From a virus: a stretch of 35,050 nucleotides of DNA. Positions 22,395 through 29,760 of the stretch are shown piece by piece. Positions within the stretch are counted from its first letter, which is position 1; every line of letters begins with the position of its first letter. Under the pieces are notes generated by a model, which was given only the letters and a program-made list of their open reading frames with translations, did not search any database and had not been told where the DNA came from. The stretch lies in the IMG/VR virus record IMGVR_UViG_3300047564_002975, positions 1 to 35,050 of that record. One strand, given 5' to 3'. Position numbers and translations under genes: made by a program.

Positions 22395-22505
22395 ATGTTT
22401 AACGAAAAGGCTGAGCGTATTAATGGTTGGTTTGCGATGATTGGTGTCGTCGCTGCTATGGGTGCTTATGCACTGACTGGACAAATTATTCCTGGCGTAT
22501 TCTGA
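22395..22505 (+). CDS. hli: Second, short high-light-inducible protein, 36 aa
   Basis: The sequence is almost only the Hli helix: AERINGWFAMIGV (about 5-17), then AAMGAYALTGQIIPG. Compared with the first hli it lacks the N-terminal extension and has W where Arg normally sits in NGR. It has a GAGGAAA ribosome binding site. Its stop overlaps the ATG at 22505 (TGATG). Confidence 0.88.
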   Translation: MFNEKAERINGWFAMIGVVAAMGAYALTGQIIPGVF

Positions 22506-22516
22506 TGGAGGGTATT

Positions 22517-23044
22517 ATGCGTAGAGAAGGTTATCAAATTCCTCAAGTAGAATTTATTTTCCGTGAGGCAGGTGAATTCGTAACTCGTACTTCTGCCGAA
22601 CTCTTTAACAACAAGCGTGTAGTAATTTTCTCACTTCCCGGTGCGTTTACTCCCACTTGTAGTGCATATCAACTTCCAGGATTTGAGGAGAACTATGGAA
22701 CATTCAGGGACCTTGGCATCGATGCTATTTACTGCATTTCTGTTAATGACGCTTTTACGATGAATGCTTGGGCACAAGATCAAAACATTCAAAACGTACA
22801 ACTAATTCCTGATGGCAACGCTTACTTCACTCGTTCTATGGGTCAACTCGTTGCCAAGACCAATCTTGGTTTTGGTGAGCGTTCTTGGAGATATGCTGCT
22901 GTGGTAGATAATGGGATTATTGAGAAACTCTTTGAGGAAACAGGAAGGCAAGATAATGCTCCGACTGATCCTTATGAGGAATCAACACCAGAAGCAGTTC
23001 TAGAATATGTAAAATCAACTGTGAGGGAAACCACACCAGTTTGA
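22517..23044 (+). CDS. Peroxiredoxin (Prx5/AhpC-TSA type), 175 aa
   Basis: It reduces peroxides using a thiol; the motif PGAFTPTC (41-48) places the peroxidatic Cys at 48. FGERSWRYAAVVDNGIIEKLF is typical of Prx5-type enzymes. ATG 22517 follows GGAGGG by 5 nt and is preferred; ATG 22505 is also in frame. It sits after hli and before the glutaredoxin-like functions elsewhere, consistent with light and oxidative stress defence. Confidence 0.9.
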   Translation: MRREGYQIPQVEFIFREAGEFVTRTSAELFNNKRVVIFSLPGAFTPTCSAYQLPGFEENYGTFRDLGIDAIYCISVNDAFTMNAWAQDQNIQNVQLIPDGNAYFTRSMGQLVAKTNLGFGERSWRYAAVVDNGIIEKLFEETGRQDNAPTDPYEESTPEAVLEYVKSTVRETTPV

Positions 23045-23064
23045 TATAATAAGCAATAATACTT

Positions 23065-23099
23065 AAACTCTGTTTCTAAATAAAGAATCAGAGTTTTTT
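23065..23099 (+). terminator. Intrinsic terminator after the peroxiredoxin
   Basis: An 8-bp stem AAACTCTG/CAGAGTTT has a 16-nt loop that includes CTAAATAA, followed by T residues. The loop motif resembles a late promoter for the next ORF. Confidence 0.7.
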
Positions 23100-23105
23100 A
23101 GTATA

Positions 23106-23267
23106 ATGCCAAGGGGACAATTAACAAAAGATGAGATGAAATGTCAAGTCTTAAAGTTAAAGCAGAAACTACAAAACGAACATATTGGTTATACCTCAGA
23201 TCCCAAATCGCTTGCAGATCAGTACCTGAATATGGTACTCGATAAGATTAATGAGTATGCTCGTTAA
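23106..23267 (+). CDS. Small hypothetical protein, 53 aa
   Basis: The Lys-rich N-terminus MPRGQLTKDEMKCQVLKLKQKL is followed by DPKSLADQYLNMVLDKINEYAR. It is helical and of the conserved small cyanophage type. The ATG is part of TATAATG just 7 bases after the terminator's T-tract, so its leader is very short. The function is unknown. Confidence 0.7.
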   Translation: MPRGQLTKDEMKCQVLKLKQKLQNEHIGYTSDPKSLADQYLNMVLDKINEYAR

Positions 23268-23273
23268 TAAATA
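23266..23273 (+). promoter_or_regulatory. Late promoter motif AATAAATA
   Basis: The motif starts 32 nt before the ATG of the C39-like peptidase gene. Confidence 0.5.
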
Positions 23274-23297
23274 AGATAATCTTGGAGGAGTATAAGT

Positions 23298-24002
23298 ATG
23301 CAAATTGATCTTCACAATTTCTTTTTACATTACGATCCTAAGAATCCAAATCACGTTGCATCAGTAGAGCAACTTGAAAAAGATTTACTTGCAAAAGTAC
23401 CCGAGTTAATGGATGACTCCAGTACTTGGGTTAGTATCTACAGAACCAAACAAGAACCCCCAGCCCAACCAGGAATTCTGAACGTTCCTTATTTTCCTCA
23501 GGTAGATAACTATACTCAACCAGATAGAACTTGCAATTCTTCTTCTTGTGCAATGTGTCTTGAGTACTTCAAACCAGGAACACTTCCAGGAGCAAAGGGC
23601 GACGATGCCTATCTTAAGAAAGTTCTCGCAACAGGAGATACGACTGATCACTCAGTTCAGACAAAAGTTCTTGTTGATTATGGAATTAAGTCTGAGTTTA
23701 AGTATAATCTTGGTTTCGCTGATCTTGATCGTGAGCTTGCCGCTGGGAGACCCGTTGTTATCGGGATTCTTCATCGCGGTACTTTATCTGCTCCTACTGG
23801 CGGTCACATGTGTGTAGTGGTCGGTAAAAAAGGAACTGATTATATTGTTAATGATCCTTATGGATCCCTGAACGATGGATATACAGGTGCAGTAACTAAC
23901 GGTAAAGGTGCAGTTTATAAGCGTTCGGATCTTCAGTATCGTTGGTTAGAAAATAATAAAGATCGAACTGGTTGGGGCAGAATTTTTTACGCAAAAAAGT
24001 AG
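23298..24002 (+). CDS. C39-like cysteine peptidase, 234 aa
   Basis: The catalytic set is Cys84 in DRTCNSSSCAM, His170 in GGHMCVVVG, and Asp186 in IVNDPYG, the order of the Peptidase_C39 fold. There is no transporter or signal peptide. It precedes a lysozyme gene, so it may act in the virion or in lysis (peptide cross-link cleavage); this is inference. The ribosome binding site GGAGGA is strong. Confidence 0.8.
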   Translation: MQIDLHNFFLHYDPKNPNHVASVEQLEKDLLAKVPELMDDSSTWVSIYRTKQEPPAQPGILNVPYFPQVDNYTQPDRTCNSSSCAMCLEYFKPGTLPGAKGDDAYLKKVLATGDTTDHSVQTKVLVDYGIKSEFKYNLGFADLDRELAAGRPVVIGILHRGTLSAPTGGHMCVVVGKKGTDYIVNDPYGSLNDGYTGAVTNGKGAVYKRSDLQYRWLENNKDRTGWGRIFYAKK

Positions 24003-24004
24003 AA

Positions 24005-24478
24005 ATGACATCACAAATTCCTCAAAGTGGTGTCTTTCTAATTAAAGAATTTGAAGGATGTCATTTACACTCATATCCAGATCCACTAACTGGAAAACTT
24101 CCAATCACAGTAGGATGGGGAAGTACGAAGGATTTTGATGGATCTGCTTTTAAGATGGGAAAAATAATCACTCAAGAATATGCAAATAGGTTATTGCTAT
24201 TTGATCTTGAAAATCGGTTTCTTCCTTCACTTCGAAAAATCCCTTATTGGAACGAAATGAATGAGAATCAACAAGGAGCACTTCTTTCTTTTGCTTATAA
24301 TCTTGGGGCTGATTTTTATGGGAATCCCAATTTTAATACCATAACAAAAGTCCTTAGAAATAAAGAATGGTCTAAAGTTCCGGGGGCATTAGAACTTTAT
24401 CGTAATCCTGGAACTAAAGTAGAAAAAGGGTTATTGAGAAGAAGAGTTGCTGAAGGTACTTTATGGAGTCGTAAATAA
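24005..24478 (+). CDS. GH24 lysozyme (T4-type endolysin), 157 aa
   Basis: This muramidase would cut peptidoglycan at lysis. The catalytic segment is LIKEFEGCHLHSYPDPLTG with the likely acid Glu17, Asp26 nearby and Thr35 in ITVGWGST. FAYNLG and RRRVAEGTLW near the end are family marks. ATG 24005 is preferred over the frame open upstream. It has no signal peptide, so a holin would be needed. Its 3' end overlaps a minus-strand ORF by 18 nt. Confidence 0.92.
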   Translation: MTSQIPQSGVFLIKEFEGCHLHSYPDPLTGKLPITVGWGSTKDFDGSAFKMGKIITQEYANRLLLFDLENRFLPSLRKIPYWNEMNENQQGALLSFAYNLGADFYGNPNFNTITKVLRNKEWSKVPGALELYRNPGTKVEKGLLRRRVAEGTLWSRK

Positions 24479-24625
24479 CTTCCTACCTCTTTTCCAAGTT
24501 CTACGAATAGCAGCACGAACTTCTGGTGGTTGAGGTTTAGGTTGAGTCCTTCGGTTTTCCATAAAGAGACCATCATTTATTAGAAGTCTCAGAAGAATGA
24601 GAATGGGAAGAAGTTTCTTTCTCAT
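24461..24625 (-). CDS. Small basic protein with hydrophobic N-terminus, 54 aa
   Basis: On the minus strand, MRKKLLPILILLRLLI begins the protein, followed by a Pro- and Arg-rich part (RRTQPKPQPPEVRAAIRRTWKRGRK). It might be a small membrane-targeted or signal-bearing peptide. It starts with TAATG coupled to the nuclease stop and ends inside the lysozyme gene on the other strand. The family is unknown. Confidence 0.55.
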   Translation of the reverse strand: MRKKLLPILILLRLLINDGLFMENRRTQPKPQPPEVRAAIRRTWKRGRKLFTTP

Positions 24626-24963
24626 TACACATAAGGTTTTGCGATTCCTTCATTCAACATTCTTTCATTAACTGTGACAGGATCGCCAACAAGATAAAGA
24701 GTTCCAAGTATTCTTCCATACTTGTCCTCTTTTGTCGTTTCAATAATCCACTCTCCCTCACGGGAGAGTTCTTTTTCTAGCCATGCTTTTGCTGCTAGAC
24801 CTTCTGCTTTTTCTGCTAGATCTTTTGTTCTAGTTTCAGCAGCATCAATATCCTTTAATCTGACTTTATATGATACAGTAATCCAAAATCCTAAATCAAT
24901 ATCAAGATCAACTGTGTCGCCATCAATGACTCTGTTGATCTTCTTGATTTTGTACTGATACAT
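24625..24963 (-). CDS. Staphylococcal nuclease-like (TNase) protein, 112 aa
   Basis: SNase-family enzymes hydrolyse DNA or RNA with calcium. The fold motifs VIDGDTVDLDIDLG (12-25), Arg35 in KVRLKDIDAAETR with Glu43, and KYGRILGTLYL with Arg84 match the catalytic R-E-R set of staphylococcal nuclease (R35, E43, R87). There is no signal peptide, so it acts inside the cell, perhaps in host DNA degradation. Its ribosome binding site (GGAG) is within the upstream overlapping ORF. Confidence 0.9.
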   Translation of the reverse strand: MYQYKIKKINRVIDGDTVDLDIDLGFWITVSYKVRLKDIDAAETRTKDLAEKAEGLAAKAWLEKELSREGEWIIETTKEDKYGRILGTLYLVGDPVTVNERMLNEGIAKPYV

Positions 24964-25072
24964 CTTTCATCTCCAGATATGCTACTCTTAATATGTAGTA
25001 AATTATCCAAGCAGTAAATATCAATCCACTACCAAGTATAATTACTACTCCCCAAGGAAAATCGTGAATCAT
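24923..25072 (-). CDS. Small membrane protein, 49 aa
   Basis: One hydrophobic span (VVIILGSGLIFTAWIIYYIL) is followed by a charged tail (EMKDVSVQNQEDQQSH). Starts with ATGA overlap to the upstream gene stop and overlaps the nuclease start by 41 nt. The location between overlaps supports it being real; its function is unknown. Confidence 0.6.
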   Translation of the reverse strand: MIHDFPWGVVIILGSGLIFTAWIIYYILRVAYLEMKDVSVQNQEDQQSH

Positions 25073-25485
25073 TTTTTATATTTTAATGTGTCTGCAATAC
25101 CCAAAATTGAACCTGATATTGAATAGAGTTCTTGAATATATGTAGTCTTATCAAATCCTTCAAGAGACATATATTCTCCAAATGTTTTTTCAATATTTAC
25201 TGAGGAATATAATAGGTATTTTAGTTTTTCTTCTTCCTTTGAGGTGATTGCATCTCCAACAACATCAGAAAAAGTTTCTGCAATATATCCCATTCTCGCA
25301 CAAGTTTGATGAGGATATTCTCCCTTATCTAAAGAGATTGCTATGTCTTCAACAACGCTTCCAATTTCATATAACCATTCTGATATTTCTTTTCTTCTCT
25401 CTGAGTTAAAGAATTTATCTTTAAGATCTTTCAGAGAGTTTCCAATAGAAATTAAAATACTAATGCCTTCCAAGATCTCAATCAT
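25069..25485 (-). CDS. Hypothetical protein, 138 aa
   Basis: The N-terminus MIEILEGISILISIGNSLKDL is amphipathic, then come long helices (ERRKEISEWLYEIGSVVEDIA). It looks all-alpha and soluble or peripherally membrane-bound. I do not recognise it. It is joined to both neighbours by 4-nt ATGA overlaps. Confidence 0.72.
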   Translation of the reverse strand: MIEILEGISILISIGNSLKDLKDKFFNSERRKEISEWLYEIGSVVEDIAISLDKGEYPHQTCARMGYIAETFSDVVGDAITSKEEEKLKYLLYSSVNIEKTFGEYMSLEGFDKTTYIQELYSISGSILGIADTLKYKK

Positions 25486-25673
25486 CTTCCTTCAGTCTTA
25501 TGAATCCAAGTTTTTAATTCGTGCAAGTATTGTCTTAACATATCTGCTTTTTCAAGATGCCAAATATCACCACTCTTAAAATACTCGTGAGTGTGATTGT
25601 CTATTGCTTTTAGGATATTATGTATCGGTGCGTTCCAAGGCTCACGATTTGGAGTATTCCATTCTCGTGGCAT
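25482..25673 (-). CDS. Hypothetical protein, 63 aa
   Basis: The sequence is Trp- and His-rich (MPREWNTPNREPWNAPIHNILKAIDNHTHEYFKSGD, split at HNIL). It has the form of a small conserved phage protein. It overlaps the downstream gene by ATGA and follows the Lys-rich ORF by 6 nt. Confidence 0.72.
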   Translation of the reverse strand: MPREWNTPNREPWNAPIHNILKAIDNHTHEYFKSGDIWHLEKADMLRQYLHELKTWIHKTEGR

Positions 25674-25679
25674 ACATCC

Positions 25680-25793
25680 TCACTTTTTCTTACCACCATT
25701 TTTGGCTTTCTTTGCAGTCGCATTACCAGAATTTTGTTTCGACTGCTTCCCGCCAGCAGATCCCTTCTTACCCTTGTTTGCTGACTTAGACAT
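25680..25793 (-). CDS. Lys/Gly/Ser-rich basic peptide, 37 aa
   Basis: The composition is extreme (MSKSANKGKKGSAGGKQS, then AKKAKNGGKKK). Such tails bind nucleic acids non-specifically. It is the first gene of the minus-strand operon, 24 nt downstream of a late motif. Confidence 0.6.
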   Translation of the reverse strand: MSKSANKGKKGSAGGKQSKQNSGNATAKKAKNGGKKK

Positions 25794-25816
25794 CTGAGGT
25801 TTTTGTGATACCGAAA

Positions 25817-25824
25817 TATTTATG
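25817..25824 (-). promoter_or_regulatory. Late promoter motif CATAAATA (minus strand)
   Basis: The + strand reads TATTTATG. It is 24 nt before the minus-strand start at 25793 and only 4 nt from the plus-strand motif at 25829. Confidence 0.55.
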
Positions 25825-25828
25825 ATAT

Positions 25829-25836
25829 AATAAATA
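25829..25836 (+). promoter_or_regulatory. Late promoter motif AATAAATA
   Basis: It lies 30 nt before the GTG start at 25866 and forms a divergent pair with the minus-strand motif. Confidence 0.55.
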
Positions 25837-25865
25837 TTATCATAGGAAATGCTAATAGTTTATAA

Positions 25866-26699
25866 GTGGAATTTAAGAAACCTATAGACATAGAAGATAG
25901 TTTAAATCTTTCTGATTTTTTTTCTTTGGTTAATTCTGAGAAAAAAAGACAGAAGGATGAATTTACTTCTATTGTTGGAGATTTGAATTTAAGTAATGTA
26001 TTTGAAGAAGTAACGACACTAAAGAAAAAAAATAAGATTCAAAAAAAGAAAGAGCAAAAAACTTTAGAATCATTTGAGAATTGGTTGTATTCTGATAAAG
26101 TAAAAGAAAAACCAATAGAAGAAGTACAAGAAATTGTAGAAGAAGTTATTGAAGAAGTTCAGGAAATTGTAGATAATATAGTAGAAGAATCTTCAGAAAA
26201 ACCTAAAGAACTTACACTTATAGAAAAATCTTTAGGTCTTCTTGCAGAACCATCGGATGCTAAAGTTCAACAAGATCCATTAGCTCCTTTAGATCAGAAG
26301 TTTGCAACAATTGAAGATTTACAGAAACATTACAATCTGTTTCTCAATAGAATACAGCAACAACTTTCCACATTAGGTGGAGGTGGTGAGACAAATCTGG
26401 CATATATGGATATGCCTCTTACATATATCACCACTTCATCGTATACAATAACTCCACAAGATTATTATATTGGTGTTAATTATGCAGGAGCAGTTACAAT
26501 CACTCTTCCAACACCAAGGAAGGATGGAAAGACCTACATAGTAAAAGATGAACTTGGAGAAGCATCCAGGGGAGTTAATAGATATATCACAATTCTCCCA
26601 TCTGGTTCTGATACTATTGATGGTAGAGACAGAGCAATTATTGCTTATGATTATGGTTCACTTACTTTTGTTTATAGAAATGGTTGGAGGGTAGTCTAA
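25866..26699 (+). CDS. Virion/tail structural protein, 277 aa
   Basis: The start is GTG. Residues 1-125 are highly charged with coiled-coil character (repeated EEVQEIVEEV and EEVQEIVDN). The C-terminal half is beta-rich (TYITTSSYTITPQDYYIGV, then TITLPTPRKDGKTYIVKDE and ITILPSGSDTIDGRDRAI), like the ends of phage tail-fibre or neck-fibre proteins. It is coupled to the next gene by TAATG. Confidence 0.75.
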   Translation: MEFKKPIDIEDSLNLSDFFSLVNSEKKRQKDEFTSIVGDLNLSNVFEEVTTLKKKNKIQKKKEQKTLESFENWLYSDKVKEKPIEEVQEIVEEVIEEVQEIVDNIVEESSEKPKELTLIEKSLGLLAEPSDAKVQQDPLAPLDQKFATIEDLQKHYNLFLNRIQQQLSTLGGGGETNLAYMDMPLTYITTSSYTITPQDYYIGVNYAGAVTITLPTPRKDGKTYIVKDELGEASRGVNRYITILPSGSDTIDGRDRAIIAYDYGSLTFVYRNGWRVV

Positions 26700-27949
26700 T
26701 GTCACACTTATATGATCCGTGGAAACCCGGAGATGACGCTTTTGGAAGATTAAGGGTATCAGAACCATTTACTCTTGGAGATTATAAGCACCTTTATTCT
26801 ATTGACCCAGACTTTATAGATGTAAAGGTAGGTACTGGCGCAACTGTAACTTTTGATGTAAATCAAGCTGCAGCAATTTTAAGTTCTGGTATCAGTACTG
26901 ATGGATATACTATTCACCAGACAAAGAGATATCATCATTATATGCCTGGTAAATCTCAATTGATTTTCTCAACATTTAATTTTGGTACGGCACAGCAAAA
27001 TGTCTATAAGAGAACTGGATACTTTGATGATAGGGATGGAATTTTCTTTGAGCAAGCACCAGATGGAACTTTAAGTTTCGTAATTAGGTCTTATGTAACT
27101 GGAATTGCTTCAGATAGAAGAGTTACTCAGTCTCAATGGAACAAAGATAGATTAACAGGACAAGACCCTTCTGGATTTACATTAGATATTACCAAAACTC
27201 AATTGTTCTTTACTGACTTTGAATGGTTAGGTGTTGGTAGAGTTCGTTGCGGATTTTCAATCGATGGTAAGAATGTTGTTTGTCACGAATTTTATAATTC
27301 AAATCATATCCCAACAGTTTATATGTCTAATCCAAATCTTCCAGTAAGATGTGAGGTTAGAAATGTAGGAACACAAGTAGGTGCTGGAGGTTCTTTTATT
27401 CAAATTTGTTCTAGTGTAATGAGTGAAGGTGGATATACAGAGGCAGGAAGAGAATTTTCACATACAACAAATCTTAGAACTGTTGGTGTAGGCACTACAG
27501 TTCCAATTATTGCAATTAGACTTAAGAATTCATTTAAGGGATATCCAAATAGAGCAACAGTAAAACTTGAAGATGTCTCTGTGTTTAGTAGTGGGGCAAA
27601 TGTAAAATATGAAGTTGTAAAATTACGAAGTTCAACTGGAATTAATACGACAGGAACTTGGGTTTCTGAAAATACAGAATCTGTTGTTGAATTTAATGAA
27701 AGTGCTACTGGAATTAGCACCACATATTTTGAAGATTTTATGGGTGGTTATGCTGCAGGAGACAGTCAAAATGTAACAAAACCATCAGCAACAACTACTG
27801 TTGCCCAATCAGGCCCAACATCTAAAAAGAATTATCTAACACAAAATTTTGATTCGACAGACTCAGAAATCTTTTCAGTTCGTGTAAGTAATATTGGAAC
27901 AGATCCTAGTAATGTTGGAGTATCTATGAGATGGAGAGAGATTTACTAA
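26699..27949 (+). CDS. Phage virion structural protein, 416 aa
   Basis: The opening MSHLYDPWKPGDDAFGRLRVSEP is typical of a structural protein in T4-like cyanophages, possibly a fibre or head decoration (recalled, not searched). The rest is beta-rich with many aromatic turns and a Ser/Thr-rich region at 350-390. The overlap with the previous gene implies coupled synthesis. Specific position in the virion is unknown. Confidence 0.78.
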   Translation: MSHLYDPWKPGDDAFGRLRVSEPFTLGDYKHLYSIDPDFIDVKVGTGATVTFDVNQAAAILSSGISTDGYTIHQTKRYHHYMPGKSQLIFSTFNFGTAQQNVYKRTGYFDDRDGIFFEQAPDGTLSFVIRSYVTGIASDRRVTQSQWNKDRLTGQDPSGFTLDITKTQLFFTDFEWLGVGRVRCGFSIDGKNVVCHEFYNSNHIPTVYMSNPNLPVRCEVRNVGTQVGAGGSFIQICSSVMSEGGYTEAGREFSHTTNLRTVGVGTTVPIIAIRLKNSFKGYPNRATVKLEDVSVFSSGANVKYEVVKLRSSTGINTTGTWVSENTESVVEFNESATGISTTYFEDFMGGYAAGDSQNVTKPSATTTVAQSGPTSKKNYLTQNFDSTDSEIFSVRVSNIGTDPSNVGVSMRWREIY

Positions 27950-27991
27950 AAGGTTCTTATTTATCTTGTGCCACCTAGGTAATTGGACCTA

Positions 27992-28020
27992 TTGACAGCA
28001 TTTCCTGACAGTGCTATTAT
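27992..28020 (+). promoter_or_regulatory. Sigma70-type promoter of psbA
   Basis: TTGACA (27992-27997) and TATTAT (28015-28020) are 17 nt apart. The leader to the psbA ATG is about 160 nt. Confidence 0.8.
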
Positions 28021-28034
28021 ATATACATACACGG

Positions 28035-28163
28035 GGTTAAGGAATGTAACAATTTCTTACCTACGGAATCTTCTCCAACCGGGATCACGAGAAGTAAAGC
28101 ATCCCTCATACCCACGATGGAGGGTGTCGTGGGAATACTTGTAACCATTCAGTCCCCCTGAAT
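28035..28163 (+). promoter_or_regulatory. Structured psbA 5' leader with three hairpins
   Basis: Hairpin 1 (28035-28061) has GGT(T)AAGGAA pairing with TTTCTTACC. Hairpin 2 (28111-28133) is CCCACGA/TCGTGGG with a 9-nt loop. Hairpin 3 (28147-28163) is ATTCAG/CTGAAT with loop TCCCC. No Shine-Dalgarno lies near the ATG at 28186, so the structure may control translation or stability. Confidence 0.5.
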
Positions 28164-28185
28164 CATACTTACCCTTTTAAAACAA

Positions 28186-29702
28186 ATGACTGCTACAATT
28201 GCTCAACAACGTTCCACAAATACCTGGAACCAATTCTGTGAGTGGGTTACTTCCACTAACAATCGTCTGTATGTTGGTTGGTTCGGAGTCCTGATGATTC
28301 CTTGCCTGCTTGCTGCTACGACTTGCTTCATTATCGCTTTCGTTGGTGCTCCCCCAGTGGACATCGACGGCATTCGTGAACCAGTTGCTGGTTCTCTAAT
28401 GTACGGAAACAACATCATCTCTGGTGCCGTTGTTCCTTCTTCTAATGCTATCGGACTTCACTTCTATCCTATCTGGGAAGCTGCTTCTCTTGATGAATGG
28501 CTTTATAACGGTGGACCTTTCCAACTCGTTGTATTTCACTTCCTCATCGGCATCTATGCTTATATGGGACGTGAATGGGAACTCTCTTACCGTCTAGGTA
28601 TGCGTCCTTGGATCTGTGTTGCTTACAGCGCACCTGTTGCTGCTGCTTCTGCCGTATTCCTGGTTTATCCTTTCGGTCAAGGTTCTTTCTCTGATGCGAT
28701 GCCTCTTGGTATCTCTGGTACGTTTAACTATATGCTTGTCTTCCAAGCAGAACACAATATCCTGATGCACCCCTTCCACATGCTTGGAGTTGCTGGTGTG
28801 TTCGGTGGTTCACTCTTCAGTGCTATGCACGGTTCACTGGTGACTTCTTCACTGGTTCGTGAAACTACTGAGAATGAGTCACAGAACTACGGATATAAGT
28901 TCGGTCAAGAAGAAGAGACCTACAACATCGTTGCTGCTCACGGGTATTTTGGACGCCTTATTTTTCAATATGCTTCCTTTAATAACTCCCGTTCACTGCA
29001 CTTCTTCCTGGCTGCCTGGCCTGTTGTAGGCATCTGGTTCACTGCTCTTGGTGTTTCTACGATGGCATTTAACCTCAATCGTCGGGGTCCCGTCCTAGCA
29101 ATTTGACGGTAAACATTGGGTGAATTGCTGGAAGCCCTCCATATTGGGTAATCAGCAGCCAAGTCCAAGACGCTTCTTGGAAAGGTTCAGAGACTAGGTG
29201 GTTTCTCAAGCGTGAGATGTAATACACCAATAGCGCCCAACATCCTAAATGGATGAAGATATAGTCCACTCCATAAGAATGGTAAACTTATGGGTTCAGT
29301 GCAACGGTTTCAACTTCAACCAGTCTATCGTTGATAGTCAAGGTAAAGTTATTAACACTTGGGCAGATGTCCTAAATCGTGCAGGACTTGGAATGGAAGT
29401 CATGCATGAACGCAACGCTCGATTTGTGGGCGCTCTTATCTGAAAAGGTAAGATAAACTTCGGATGAATTGCTGGAAACCCTAACGGGCAATCAGCAGCC
29501 AAGCCAATCACGAACTTGATTGGAAGGTTCAGAGACTAGGTGGTTTCTCAAGCGTGAGATGTAATACACCAATAGCGTCCGACACCTAACCTCATAAAGA
29601 GTATGGTGAAGATATAGTCCAAACTGTAAGCACAACTTCCCACTTGACCTTGCAGCAGCAGAAGCAACACCAGTTGCTCTCACTGCTCCTTCAATCGGTT
29701 GA
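28186..29702 (+). CDS. psbA: Photosystem II D1 protein, split by two group I introns (join 28186-29075, 29302-29419, 29631-29702), 359 aa
   Basis: D1 is the photosystem II core subunit that turns over in light, and phage copies keep photosynthesis running in infected cells. Joining three exons gives exactly 360 codons including TGA. The key residues fall at the right numbers: E130 (high-light type), Y161, D170, H190, H198, H332, E333, H337, D342 and A344 (C-terminal processing site). Without splicing, exon 1 runs into an in-frame stop at 29104-29106. Intron 1 interrupts codon 297 after its second base; intron 2 lies between codons 336 and 337. Confidence 0.97.
29076..29301 (+). ncRNA. Group I intron 1 of psbA (226 nt, no ORF)
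   Basis: The 5' exon ends in T (AACCT) and the intron ends in G, the group I rule. GGGT at about 29084 can pair with exon ACCT as the guide (P1). The core signatures are TTGCTGGAAGCCCT, AATCAGCAGCCAAG, GTTCAGAGACTA and AAGATATAGTCC in P-Q-R-S order. Exact ends follow from restoring D1. It shares most of its core with intron 2. Confidence 0.92.
29420..29630 (+). ncRNA. Group I intron 2 of psbA (211 nt, no ORF)
   Basis: The 5' exon ends in T (AACGCT) and the intron ends in G (CTGTAAG). GGCG near 29428 can pair with exon CGCT as guide. The same core signatures are present: TTGCTGGAAACCCT, AATCAGCAGCCAAG, GTTCAGAGACTA and AAGATATAGTCC. Bases 29524-29577 are identical to 29182-29235 of intron 1. 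Confidence 0.92.
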
Positions 29703-29709
29703 TAAAATT

Positions 29710-29736
29710 AGAGACCCTTTACGGGTCTCTTTTTTT
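29710..29736 (+). terminator. Fourth terminator with a -35-like box in its loop (after psbA)
   Basis: An 8-bp stem AGAGACCC/GGGTCTCT has loop TTTAC and is followed by six T residues. Confidence 0.88.
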
Positions 29737-29746
29737 GTGTTATAAT
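29718..29746 (+). promoter_or_regulatory. Promoter embedded in the terminator
   Basis: TTTACG (29718-29723) and TATAAT (29741-29746) are 17 nt apart, with the same geometry as the other three modules. The -35 match is weaker. Confidence 0.6.
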
Positions 29747-29760
29747 GGAGTTTAATATTT

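Noticed and set aside
28186-29106. psbA read as a truncated 306-residue gene
   Set aside because: The sequence after codon 297 is intron; the normal D1 end is found in two later exons, and joining them restores all residues and the length.
29249-29443. A separate 64-aa ORF after psbA
   Set aside because: It contains psbA exon 2 in frame plus intron sequence on both sides.
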